From Rhodococcus sp. ABRD24 (lineage in GTDB: Bacteria > Actinomycetota > Actinomycetes > Mycobacteriales > Mycobacteriaceae): DNA of 64,000 nucleotides. The stretch covers positions 2,046,001 through 2,110,000 of the forward strand of contig NZ_CP035319.1 in NCBI RefSeq assembly GCF_004328705.1, in the 5' to 3' direction. The position numbers and the translations under genes are program-made. The notes under the pieces were generated by a model, which was given only the letters and a program-made list of their open reading frames with translations, made no database searches and was not told the DNA's origin. Within the stretch, counting starts at the first letter, position 1. Each line of letters begins with the position of its first letter. This document shows positions 33,715-41,360 of the stretch, in pieces.

Positions 33715-34752
33715 GTGAGACGGATGTTAAAGATCGCCGCGGCCGCGGCGGGGGCGGTCAGCCTTGTGCTTGTCCCGACGGCACCCGCGAACGCGGAAAC
33801 CGACACTCCCAACGCCATGGTGGTGCAAATCCCAGAGACACCAGACGATCCCGCCCCGATTCTGAGTCAGAGCGAGCTGGAGCTCGATCCCGACTTCCAG
33901 GCCTACCTTCAGCAAGAACAGCAATACCAGCAGACGGTTCAGACGGCACCGACGGTGACGTCGCCGGACAGCGGCGGGGCCGGCCGGGTTTCCGCTCGCA
34001 GCACCAACCCCGTCGAGACGCGTCACGACGGCGTCGGAGCACTCTATTTCACCGCGGTCGCCTACTCCTACCGCTCGTGCACCGCGAACTACATCGGTGG
34101 AAAGTTCTGGCTCACCGCCGATCACTGTGTCAAACTCGCCCCCTGGGCGCCGGGATTCATTCAGCAGTCCGACGGGCAGTTCGCCGGGATCGAGAACATC
34201 TACCGCATTAACCAGCCGAACGTGGACTTGGCACTGATCAAGGTCGGGTCCGGCATCAGTGCGACACCATTCAGCTTGTCAACCCGCACGCCCACCATTT
34301 CCGACACCCTCAAACTCGTCGGGTACTCAGGGATCAACAACACCAACACCCCTCAGGACTTCTCCTCTTCGTCGACACTCGACTACCAGTACCACATTCC
34401 CTCGATAACGTTCGTCGACGGCTCAGTGTTCAATGACCTCTCGTCGTTCACTGCCACCGATTACCCCACTTGCAAGGGTGATTCCGGTGGTGCCTATTTC
34501 TCCGCCGGAACTATGTTCGGTGTCCATACTGGACAGGGAGTTGTTGTGTCCCAGAATACGATCTACAACTGCACCAATTGGTCAATGATGACCAACCTCA
34601 CCCCGTATATTCCGTGGATTCAGAATATTATGGCGACGCAATCCCAATCCAACATCGGTGAGATCGCCCGTGCATTCACCGGCGGGGTGGGCGCAAACTT
34701 GCCCTTCCGCAACGCTGGATACGCCCCGAATATCGGCTACATAGGAAGCTGA
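33715..34752 (+). CDS. Secreted trypsin-like serine protease
   Basis: A 345-residue exported protease. The signal peptide has basic residues at the start, a long hydrophobic core and a likely cleavage after PANA at residue 27. A Gln/Pro-rich propeptide-like stretch (about 30-90) follows. The catalytic triad is His137 (LTADHC), Asp171 (NVDLALIKV) and Ser257 (CKGDSGGA), with Cys122-Cys138 as the usual disulfide by the histidine. The GTG start follows GGAG; an ATG at 33724 is the alternative. Codon use is clearly less GC-rich than in neighbouring genes, suggesting transfer. A small secreted protein follows after five bases. Confidence 0.9.
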   Translation: MRRMLKIAAAAAGAVSLVLVPTAPANAETDTPNAMVVQIPETPDDPAPILSQSELELDPDFQAYLQQEQQYQQTVQTAPTVTSPDSGGAGRVSARSTNPVETRHDGVGALYFTAVAYSYRSCTANYIGGKFWLTADHCVKLAPWAPGFIQQSDGQFAGIENIYRINQPNVDLALIKVGSGISATPFSLSTRTPTISDTLKLVGYSGINNTNTPQDFSSSSTLDYQYHIPSITFVDGSVFNDLSSFTATDYPTCKGDSGGAYFSAGTMFGVHTGQGVVVSQNTIYNCTNWSMMTNLTPYIPWIQNIMATQSQSNIGEIARAFTGGVGANLPFRNAGYAPNIGYIGS

Positions 34753-34757
34753 CCGCC

Positions 34758-35096
34758 ATGCGACTCACCCTGACTAGATCCGTAATCCTGACCGTAGGGC
34801 TATTCCTCGCCGCAGCCCCGTCAGTGGCCCACGCCCAAGATTCCGTCGGTGGCGGGAGCCTTCCCGCCAGCGGCAGCAGCTTCTTCCAGGCGGGTTCCGC
34901 CGAGACCATCTCGGACGCCATTCGGTTCAACCGGACCTTCACCGAGCAGGAGATCACCAAGTGTCGGGAGGACGCCGAAGGCGACGCCTCAACCGGCCTC
35001 CGCCCCTGCCCTGTGCGACCGATCACCGAGATGGACCTCGCTGTAGCCCGGCTGCTGTTCGGCTCTGGGTATGTGCTGTTCGGCTCCATGGGTTGA
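34758..35096 (+). CDS. Small secreted protein paired with the protease
   Basis: A 112-residue protein with a clear signal peptide (SVILTVGLFLAAAPSVAHA, cleavage after residue 26). The mature part is about 86 residues, starts QDSVGGGSLPASGSSFFQAG and has two cysteines (in TKCREDAE and RPCPVRP). The end is hydrophobic (MDLAVARLLFGSGYVLFGSMG). I recognise no family. It begins five bases after the protease stop, so co-expression is near certain. A role as inhibitor, chaperone or anchor of the protease is possible but unsupported. Confidence 0.75.
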   Translation: MRLTLTRSVILTVGLFLAAAPSVAHAQDSVGGGSLPASGSSFFQAGSAETISDAIRFNRTFTEQEITKCREDAEGDASTGLRPCPVRPITEMDLAVARLLFGSGYVLFGSMG

Positions 35097-35164
35097 TTCA
35101 GCGCACCGCCTTTCGGGTCGGCACCACATCCTGTGGTGTCGACCCGCCCGGTCACCCGCCCGCG

Positions 35165-35470
35165 CCTGTAGCTACGACGTCACCTATCTCCCCGGGCTGA
35201 AGATGCACCGAGTCGCCGTCCTGCATCCCGAGACATGCGCGAAAGCCGATGCCCGCGACGCGTTCATCACCGCCGACACCGCCCGCGCACACGCTGTGCC
35301 GGTTCGACGTCGGCGACGAAACCCTTACCGAACTCGGGGTGCTCGTCGTGTTTGACGGCAACCTCGTTTGACGGCGACCTCGCCGGTGGGGCCACCCGGA
35401 TCAGTAACCGCATCCGCGGACATACTCACCGGGATCAACCCCGCGCTCGAACGGGCAGTGGGGAAGCCTA
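35165..35470 (+). pseudogene. IS110-family transposase fragment
   Basis: A decayed piece of an IS110-type DEDD transposase. The match runs YLPGLKMHRVAVLHPE, then CAKADARDAFITADTARA (the family AKTDARDAxxIA block), then in a shifted frame RFDVGDETLTELGVLVVFDG, and again shifted ISNRIRG and TGINPALERAVGKP. At least two frameshifts and missing ends show it is dead. With the IS701 remnant at 32877 it brackets the protease islet. It abuts the stop of the convergent sigma-factor gene. Confidence 0.78.
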
Positions 35471-36733
35471 GTCCTGCACGTCCGCGAGCCGGCGCCGCAG
35501 ATACTCGCGCTCGGGTTCGGTCCCGGCCAGATCCAGTGCGCGCCGGTACGCCTCCGCGGCCTCCTGCCGTCGTCCTGCCCGGGACAGCAGCTCCGCGCGC
35601 GCCGCGGCATACGGATGATGATCGCGCAGACGCGGTTCGTCGGCCAGCTCATCGAGCAGAAGCAGACCCGCATCCGGCCCATCCCGCATCGCGACGGCCA
35701 CCGCGCGGTTCAGTGCGACGACGGGGGACGGAGTGAGTGCGAGCAGCACGTCGTACAGCCCCACGATCTGCGGCCAGTCGGTGCTTGCGATGTCTTCGAC
35801 TTCGTCGTGCAGCGCAGCAATCGCGGCCTGCACCCCGTACGGTCCGGGCGGACCCCCGGTGAGCGCGACCCGCACCAGGACGCGGCCCTCCTCGATCATC
35901 GGCCGGTCCCAGCTCGCGCGATCTTGGTCCCCCAACAGCACCAGTGCGCCGCCCGGGCCGGTACGGGCGGTGCGCCGCGCGTGGACCAGAAGCATCAAAG
36001 CGAGCAACCCCGCCACCTCACGCTGATCGGGCATCAGCCGACGCAGTATGCGGGTGAGGCGGATGGCCTCGTCGGCGGCGTCGACCCGCTGCAGATGTTC
36101 TCCGTTGCTAGCGGCATATCCCTCGGTGAAGATCGAGTACAGGACCTGCAGCACGCCGGGCAACCGCTGTGGCAGCTCATCGCCACCCGGCACCCGGAAG
36201 GGGACGCGGGCCTGTCGAATCTTCTTCTTGGCCCGCACTATCCGCTGCGCCATCGTGGACGGTGGCACCAGGAACGCACGTGCCACCTCGAGCGTCGTCA
36301 GCCCGGCGAGGCACCGCAGCGTCAGCGCCGCGCGGTCCTCGGCCGGCAGCGCCGGGTGGGTGCATGTGAAGAACAGCTGAAGCCGATCGTCGGGCAGCTC
36401 ACCGGCGGCATCCGCGGCCGGCGCAGGATCTGTGCGGTCCGCCTCGGCCTGCAGGACGGCCAGACGCGCGGCGTAGGACTTGTCTCGTCGCAGCCGATCC
36501 ACTGCGCGGCGCCGCGCAGTGGTCAGCAGCCACGCGCCGGGTTTCGACGGGACCCCGTCCACCGGCCAATGCACCAGCGCCGCCTCGATGGCCTCGGACG
36601 CCATCTCCTCCGCCAGGTCGAGGTCGTGGAACCGGCCGACCAGGGTGGCGAGCAGTCGGCCGCGTTCCTCCCGGAAGACCGCCTCGACAGCCGCGTCCAC
36701 GGCCGGATCCCGGCCGACTGACGGCTCGTTCAT
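35468..36733 (-). CDS. ECF sigma factor with DUF6596 extension (ECF42-like)
   Basis: A 421-residue extracytoplasmic-function sigma factor. The sigma-2 region includes FHDLDLAEEMASEAIEAAL and PGAWLLTTARRRAVDRLRRD. The sigma-4 region includes LTLRCLAGLTTLEVARAFLV and PSTMAQRIVRAKKKIRQA. The long C-terminal part has YSIFTEGYAASNGEHLQRVD, the DUF6596 start, followed by TPR-like helices. This layout and the adjacent YCII/DGPF gene fit group ECF42, where no anti-sigma factor is used. A GTG directly precedes the ATG at 36733 and either may be the start. Confidence 0.9.
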   Translation of the reverse strand: MNEPSVGRDPAVDAAVEAVFREERGRLLATLVGRFHDLDLAEEMASEAIEAALVHWPVDGVPSKPGAWLLTTARRRAVDRLRRDKSYAARLAVLQAEADRTDPAPAADAAGELPDDRLQLFFTCTHPALPAEDRAALTLRCLAGLTTLEVARAFLVPPSTMAQRIVRAKKKIRQARVPFRVPGGDELPQRLPGVLQVLYSIFTEGYAASNGEHLQRVDAADEAIRLTRILRRLMPDQREVAGLLALMLLVHARRTARTGPGGALVLLGDQDRASWDRPMIEEGRVLVRVALTGGPPGPYGVQAAIAALHDEVEDIASTDWPQIVGLYDVLLALTPSPVVALNRAVAVAMRDGPDAGLLLLDELADEPRLRDHHPYAAARAELLSRAGRRQEAAEAYRRALDLAGTEPEREYLRRRLADVQD

Positions 36734-36738
36734 CACGG

Positions 36739-37080
36739 TCAGTCCCAGTCAGCCACCGGGCGCACCACGATGCGGCCACCGCCACGCGAGCCCGGACAGC
36801 GCGCCGCCCAGTCGAGGGCGACGTCCAGGTGGGGCACGTCGATCACGTAGAAGCCGCCGAGCACCTCCCGGGTCTCGGCGAACGGACCGTCCGTCGTGAT
36901 GGTGCGCTGGCCGTCGTCCCCCACGCGCACGCTGGTTGCCGTCACCAGATCGGCCAGCGATTCCCCCGAAACGAAGATTCCGGCGTCCTTGACCTCCTTG
37001 TCGTAGACCATCCAGTCCTCAGGAGTGCATCCCGCATTTGGCTCGGCGGATTCTGCGTTGATCAGCATCAGGTACTTCAT
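36739..37080 (-). CDS. YCII-related (DGPF) protein, sigma-factor partner
   Basis: A 113-residue YCII-domain protein of the DGPF type. It has MKYLMLINAE at the start and the signature TTDGPFAETREVLGGFYVID. The family is regularly encoded next to ECF42 sigma factors and is often their target; its biochemical role is unclear. The ATG at 37080 follows GGAG. It is transcribed into the sigma-factor gene with a gap of a few bases, so the pair forms one operon. Confidence 0.9.
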   Translation of the reverse strand: MKYLMLINAESAEPNAGCTPEDWMVYDKEVKDAGIFVSGESLADLVTATSVRVGDDGQRTITTDGPFAETREVLGGFYVIDVPHLDVALDWAARCPGSRGGGRIVVRPVADWD

Positions 37081-37184
37081 GGTTCTGACTCCTTCGTGTC
37101 CGTGTTCGGTTGCCGTACACGTTGACGACGAACGGGACACCACCCGATCGACAGGGCCACCGATCAACTTTCGGGCAATCCCGA

Positions 37185-38162
37185 TCAGTCGAGTCCCGCC
37201 AGGAACTCGAGCATCGCGGCGTTCACTTGATCCGGCGCCTCCATCTGCACGAAATGCCCGACGCCGGGGATCACGTGGGTCGAGCGAAGACCTGGCACCA
37301 TCGACGCCATCGTCTCGAACGGATCCCTACCCATCATCTCGAGCACCGGATCCTTCGCGCCGGCGATGAACGTCGTGGGAAGCGTGATCGGGCGGTCGTG
37401 CAGGTCCTCGTTCTGCTCCCACACGTAGTCGTCGGCCCGGTACCAATTGAGCCCGCCGGTGAATCCGGTACGCGCAAACTCCTGTACGTAGTAGTCGAAC
37501 TCGTCCTCGCTCAGCCACGGCCACGGTAGCGCCGGCGGCTCCGGCAGCACGTCGAGGTAGCCGTTGCCCTCGGACGGGAAATCCCAGCAGCCCAGGTAGC
37601 GGTTGGCGCCGCTGAGAGCGTGGAAGATCTTGGCCAGGAACTCCTTCGGATTTGCGTCCAACTCGCGGTCCGCCGGGCCGCGCTCTTGAAAGTAGTGCAG
37701 GTGCACGAAGTGCTGCGACGCGAGGTACCGGAATCCGATCGTGGGCTGGATGGGCTGACGTGGCATGCGCGGCACGCTGAGCTGCATCAGCGCGCGGACG
37801 CGGCCCGGCGCCCACGCGGGCAGATCCCACACCAGCTGCGCGCCGAAGTCGTGACCGGCGAATACCGCCTGCTCGACGCCGAGCGCGTCGAGCAGACCGA
37901 CCATGTCGGCCACGGTGTGCCGGCGGTCGTACGCGCGCGGATCCGGCGGCGCGCCGGTTCGCCCGTAGCCGCGCATGTCGGGGGCGATCACCCGGTATCC
38001 GGCTGCGGCGAGCGCCGGCATCTGGTGCCGCCAGCTGTACCAGAGGCCCGGAAAGCCATGACAGAGCACGACCGGCGCGCCCTGCCCCTGCTCGACGACA
38101 TGCATCTCGATGTCGCCGACGTCGACGGTTCGGTGGGTGAGCGTGGTGCCGGGATCGGTCAT
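37185..38162 (-). CDS. Epoxide hydrolase (alpha/beta fold, EphB-like)
   Basis: A 325-residue soluble hydrolase. The oxyanion motif is CHGFPGLWYSW, followed by PDMRGYGRTGAP and the nucleophile elbow AGHDFGAQLVW with Asp in place of Ser, which marks epoxide hydrolases. Cap-domain tyrosines are expected in EFDYYVQEF and GGLNWYR. The acid is in AGAKDPVLEM and the catalytic His in GVGHFVQMEAPD. Mycobacterial EphA/EphB proteins share this layout. The physiological epoxide, probably of lipid origin, is not known. It lies beside a monoacylglycerol lipase on the same strand. Confidence 0.88.
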   Translation of the reverse strand: MTDPGTTLTHRTVDVGDIEMHVVEQGQGAPVVLCHGFPGLWYSWRHQMPALAAAGYRVIAPDMRGYGRTGAPPDPRAYDRRHTVADMVGLLDALGVEQAVFAGHDFGAQLVWDLPAWAPGRVRALMQLSVPRMPRQPIQPTIGFRYLASQHFVHLHYFQERGPADRELDANPKEFLAKIFHALSGANRYLGCWDFPSEGNGYLDVLPEPPALPWPWLSEDEFDYYVQEFARTGFTGGLNWYRADDYVWEQNEDLHDRPITLPTTFIAGAKDPVLEMMGRDPFETMASMVPGLRSTHVIPGVGHFVQMEAPDQVNAAMLEFLAGLD

Positions 38163-38172
38163 GGGCCGCAGG

Positions 38173-39015
38173 CTACGTCACCTTCAGACGCGGACGGAGC
38201 CAATCGACCAGGTCGTCGAGGACCTTGTCCTGCTCCGGCTCGTTGAACACCTCGTGGAACAGTCCGTCGTACGTCTCGAGCGTCAGATCCGCCGAGCCGG
38301 CCCGCTCAGCGATCATCCGGCTGCCCGCGACGTCGGCGAGCCGATCGTCGGTGCCGTGCAGCACCAGCACCGGCAGGGTGAGTGACGGCAGCCGCGCGGG
38401 GAAGCTCTCGGCCGAGGTGATCAGGCCGCGGGCGATGCCCGCCTTGACCTTCCCGTGATAGACGAGCGGGTCGGACTCGTACGCCGCGACAACCTTCGGG
38501 TCACGCGAAACCGCCTTGGCGTCGAGCGTCTCGACGGGAACGCCCGGAGCGAACCGCCCGAGGATCTTGCCGATCTCGATCACGATCTTCGGGGTACCCG
38601 TGGCCAGGACCACGGCGGGCGCGGACAGGATCAACCCGGCCAGCTCGTCCTGGTGGTCCAGCGCGTACGACAGCGCGATCGCTCCGCCCATGCTGTGGCC
38701 CAACAGGAAACGATCGAGACCGGGATTCTCGGCGGCAGCGAGCTTGGACAGGTGATGGAGATCGTCGGTGAAGTCCGACCAGTTGCGGAGATCGATCCGT
38801 TTGCCGCCCGAGCGACCGTGCCCGCGGTGATCGGGGGCGTACACCACCAGGCCGATCTCGGTCAGTCGCGCGACGACATGGTCGTACCGGCGAGCGTGCT
38901 CGCCGAGACCGTGCGCGAGCAGGAGCACCCCGGTCGGCTCACCGTCGGGGCGCCAGACGTCGTACACGATGCGGGTGCCGTGCACCCCGGAGAAGTCGGA
39001 CTCGATGTGCTGCAC
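38173..39015 (-). CDS. Monoacylglycerol lipase (Rv0183-like)
   Basis: A 280-residue serine hydrolase that should cleave monoacylglycerols. Motifs are LLAHGLGEHARRYDHV (HGxxxH), YAPDHRGHGRSGGKR, nucleophile elbow LLGHSMGGAIALSYA, acid LHGTDDRLADVAGS and the catalytic His in GLFHEVFNEPE. The close similarity to mycobacterial Rv0183 as I recall it, its length (279) and the divergent sigG gene support the call. The GTG at 39015 is used for this reason; the frame is open farther upstream. No signal peptide is seen. Confidence 0.9.
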   Translation of the reverse strand: MQHIESDFSGVHGTRIVYDVWRPDGEPTGVLLLAHGLGEHARRYDHVVARLTEIGLVVYAPDHRGHGRSGGKRIDLRNWSDFTDDLHHLSKLAAAENPGLDRFLLGHSMGGAIALSYALDHQDELAGLILSAPAVVLATGTPKIVIEIGKILGRFAPGVPVETLDAKAVSRDPKVVAAYESDPLVYHGKVKAGIARGLITSAESFPARLPSLTLPVLVLHGTDDRLADVAGSRMIAERAGSADLTLETYDGLFHEVFNEPEQDKVLDDLVDWLRPRLKVT

Positions 39016-39209
39016 GAATGCGAGTGTAGGACGGTATGACGCCGTCGGGGAGGTCTTACGCCGACCGCGTCGGCCCGAGAGCTCGATAGCGCCTCGCTGG
39101 CGCCTCGCTGCGACCGGCCCCACGACAGCGCCCCACGACACGAGACGTTCACGACCAGTAGACGCGCACGCCGTTCCGCTTGTCGGATACGGCCGCTAGG
39201 GTTCGGGAC

Positions 39210-40196
39210 ATGACTGCAGGACAGGACCTCGACAGCGAATTCCTCACGGCAGCAGATCCTTACCGGCGCGAACTACTCGCGCACTGCTATCGCATGATGG
39301 GTTCGATCCACGACGCCGAGGACCTCCTACAGGAAACGCTGCTCCGAGGCTGGCGCGGCTACGACAGCTTCGACGGTCGCTCGTCGATCCGCACGTGGCT
39401 CCACCGGATCGCAACCAACGCTTGCCTTACCGCGCTCGAGGGACGCGGCCGACGCCCCCTGCCGACCGGCCTGGGCGCCTCGAGTTCCGATCCATCCGAC
39501 GACCTCGTCGAGCGAGGCGAGATCCCGTGGCTCGAGCCGATCCCGGACTCGATGGTGTGGGGCGAATCGGGCCGCGCCGACGATCCGGCGGCCATCGTCG
39601 CGGGACGCGAATCGGTGCGGCTCGCGTTCATCGCTGCCCTGCAACACCTTTCGGCGCGTCAGCGAGCTGTGCTGGTGCTGCGGGAGGTACTGCAGTGGAA
39701 GGCCGCCGAGGTTGCGGACGCGCTCGGCACGTCCACCGCCGCCGTCAACAGCCTGCTGCAGCGAGCCCGGGCCCAACTGTCGGAGGCAATGCCCGACCCC
39801 GACGTCCTCGTCGAGCCCGAATCCGAGGACACGCGCGAACTGCTGCGCCGCTACGTCGACGGGTTCGAGAAGTACGACATCGACGGGCTCGTGGAGATGT
39901 TTACCCGCGATGCGGTATGGGAAATGCCGCCGTTCGTCGGCTGGTACGTCGGCGGCAGCGACATCGCCCGTCTCATCAAGGAGAAGTGCCCCGCTCAGGG
40001 GGCGGGCGACATGCGCCTGCTGCCGACGTCCGCCAACGCCCAGCCCGCGCTGGGGCTCTACATGCGGGGAGCAGATGGCATCCACCGTCCGTTCCAGCTA
40101 CACGTCCTCGACGTCACCGATCGCGGAGTCGCGCACGTGACGTGCTTCTTCGACACCGGCCTGTTCAAGACGTTCGGACTGCCGCCGCACCCCTGA
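39210..40196 (+). CDS. sigG: ECF-type sigma factor SigG with SnoaL-like domain
   Basis: A 328-residue sigma factor. Region 2 is LLAHCYRMMGSIHDAEDLLQ and TLLRGWRGYDSFDGRSSIR with TWLHRIATNACL. Region 4 is LSARQRAVLVLREVLQWKA and AEVADALGTSTAAVNSLLQR. The C-terminal 120 residues form a SnoaL-like domain (VEMFTRDAVWEMPPFVGWYVGG), typical of SigG/SigJ-type proteins. Gene order with the divergent monoacylglycerol lipase matches Rv0182c-Rv0183 of M. tuberculosis. The ATG at 39210 is chosen by distance to AGGG. It is convergent with the VOC-family gene downstream. Confidence 0.9.
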   Translation: MTAGQDLDSEFLTAADPYRRELLAHCYRMMGSIHDAEDLLQETLLRGWRGYDSFDGRSSIRTWLHRIATNACLTALEGRGRRPLPTGLGASSSDPSDDLVERGEIPWLEPIPDSMVWGESGRADDPAAIVAGRESVRLAFIAALQHLSARQRAVLVLREVLQWKAAEVADALGTSTAAVNSLLQRARAQLSEAMPDPDVLVEPESEDTRELLRRYVDGFEKYDIDGLVEMFTRDAVWEMPPFVGWYVGGSDIARLIKEKCPAQGAGDMRLLPTSANAQPALGLYMRGADGIHRPFQLHVLDVTDRGVAHVTCFFDTGLFKTFGLPPHP

Positions 40197-40229
40197 TCCC
40201 GCTACCTGGCACCACCCGGAACCGGGCAA

Positions 40230-40634
40230 TCACTGCCCAGTAGCGGCGGGGTCCATCCACATGACCTCCCAGACATGGTTGTCGAGGTCACGGAAGGAGC
40301 GGCCGTACATGAACCCCTGATCCTGCGGGTCCATCCATTTGGAGCCGCCCGCGGCAATCGCGGCGTCCACCAGGGTGTCCACCTCGTCGCGGCTGTCGGC
40401 CGAGATACAGGTGAGGACCTCGCGGCTACTGGACGTGTCGCAGATATCGTCGGCGATGAAGTCCCGGAAACGCGCCTCTTCCAGCAACATGACCCAGGCC
40501 GAGTCGCTGATCACCATGCAGGCGCAGTTGTCGTCGCTGAACATCTCGTTGAACTCGAAGCCGAGACCACCGAAGAACTTCCGGGTCGCGACGATGTCAG
40601 TGACGGGCAGGTTCACGAAAAGCAGACGGGACAT
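40230..40634 (-). CDS. VOC-superfamily (glyoxalase-fold) protein
   Basis: A 134-residue member of the vicinal oxygen chelate fold, with LLFVNLPVTDIVATRKFFGG at the start and FRDLDNHVWEVMWMDP at the end. This subgroup resembles PhnB/extradiol-like proteins. It has several cysteines (NCACMVI, ICDTSS, LTCIS), unusual for such a small protein. Substrate and metal are unknown. Co-occurrence with SigG-type genes is common in actinobacteria, but here it faces sigG and shares no promoter. Confidence 0.85.
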   Translation of the reverse strand: MSRLLFVNLPVTDIVATRKFFGGLGFEFNEMFSDDNCACMVISDSAWVMLLEEARFRDFIADDICDTSSSREVLTCISADSRDEVDTLVDAAIAAGGSKWMDPQDQGFMYGRSFRDLDNHVWEVMWMDPAATGQ

Positions 40635-40742
40635 GGGGTCTCCTGATTCGAAAGGGCTCTCGGATGCGAACCCTCGGCGAGGGCTCCCACCGATACAGAC
40701 CTGGCCCGGCCCGAAAACTCATCGCGCCCCGCACCTACGTGG

Positions 40743-41042
40743 TCAGTACCCCAGCCCGTCCGGCAGGCCCAGCGCGTCGAGCCGCTTGATGCGGCGGTGC
40801 TCTGCGAGGACCAGCAGGGTCCCGACCACCAGGCTCACCGCGCAGATGACGCCAGCGATCCACGCCCATCCGTTGAAGCCGTATCCGGCCGCGACCAGCG
40901 CCATTCCAAGCGTCACGATAGAGATCCCGATCAGCGCGTAGCCCGGCCAGTTGCGGGCGTCCTCGATTGCCTCACCTGGATGCACACGCTCGAAGTCCGA
41001 CGGGTCGTTCTCGAAGTCGTTCACAAAAGCCTCCCGGTCCAA
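40743..41042 (-). CDS. Small two-helix membrane protein
   Basis: A 99-residue protein. An acidic N-terminus (about 30 residues, NDFENDPSDFERVHPGEA) is followed by NWPGYALIGISIVTLGMAL and, after a short loop, WIAGVICAVSLVVGTLLVL. It ends in a charged tail. The shape and the NWPGY entry to helix 1 recall the mycobacterial UsfY protein near sigF, but the likeness is weak. Function unknown. Confidence 0.7.
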   Translation of the reverse strand: MDREAFVNDFENDPSDFERVHPGEAIEDARNWPGYALIGISIVTLGMALVAAGYGFNGWAWIAGVICAVSLVVGTLLVLAEHRRIKRLDALGLPDGLGY

Positions 41043-41360
41043 TGTTCCGATTGTGCTCTCGTTGCCATGTGTCCCTTGTGATGCGCCGTCGGGCAGAGCT
41101 CGCGACGGCCTTCATGACGATTGTCCCCCGCCACGGGCGCTTGCGCACGCATACAGGCAGTCGACCTTGTCGCTGCATTCCTGCTGCCGCTATGCATCGG
41201 GTAGGTCGAGCCACCCGATATCGCGGAGGAATCGCGGCCGCGGCATGACCGGCTCACGACTTTGCCTTCCTGCGCCCTGCCGGTGTGGAAGTATGACCTG
41301 TCCGTGCACGTGGCCGCGTCTGACAGCCCGTGCACGTCGAGCTTTCACGGGGGTGAGCTT
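41043..41360. other. Gap of about 320 bases without a supported gene
   Basis: Divergent intergenic region between the membrane-protein gene and the LAL regulator. Open stretches here look like non-coding sequence. No strong palindrome or promoter was found. GGGGGTGAG at 41349 is the ribosome site for the regulator. Confidence 0.6.

Noticed and set aside
41262..41360. Longer N-terminus for the LAL regulator
   Set aside because: The extra 33 codons show no ATPase-family likeness, while GGGGGTGAG stands just before the GTG at 41361.
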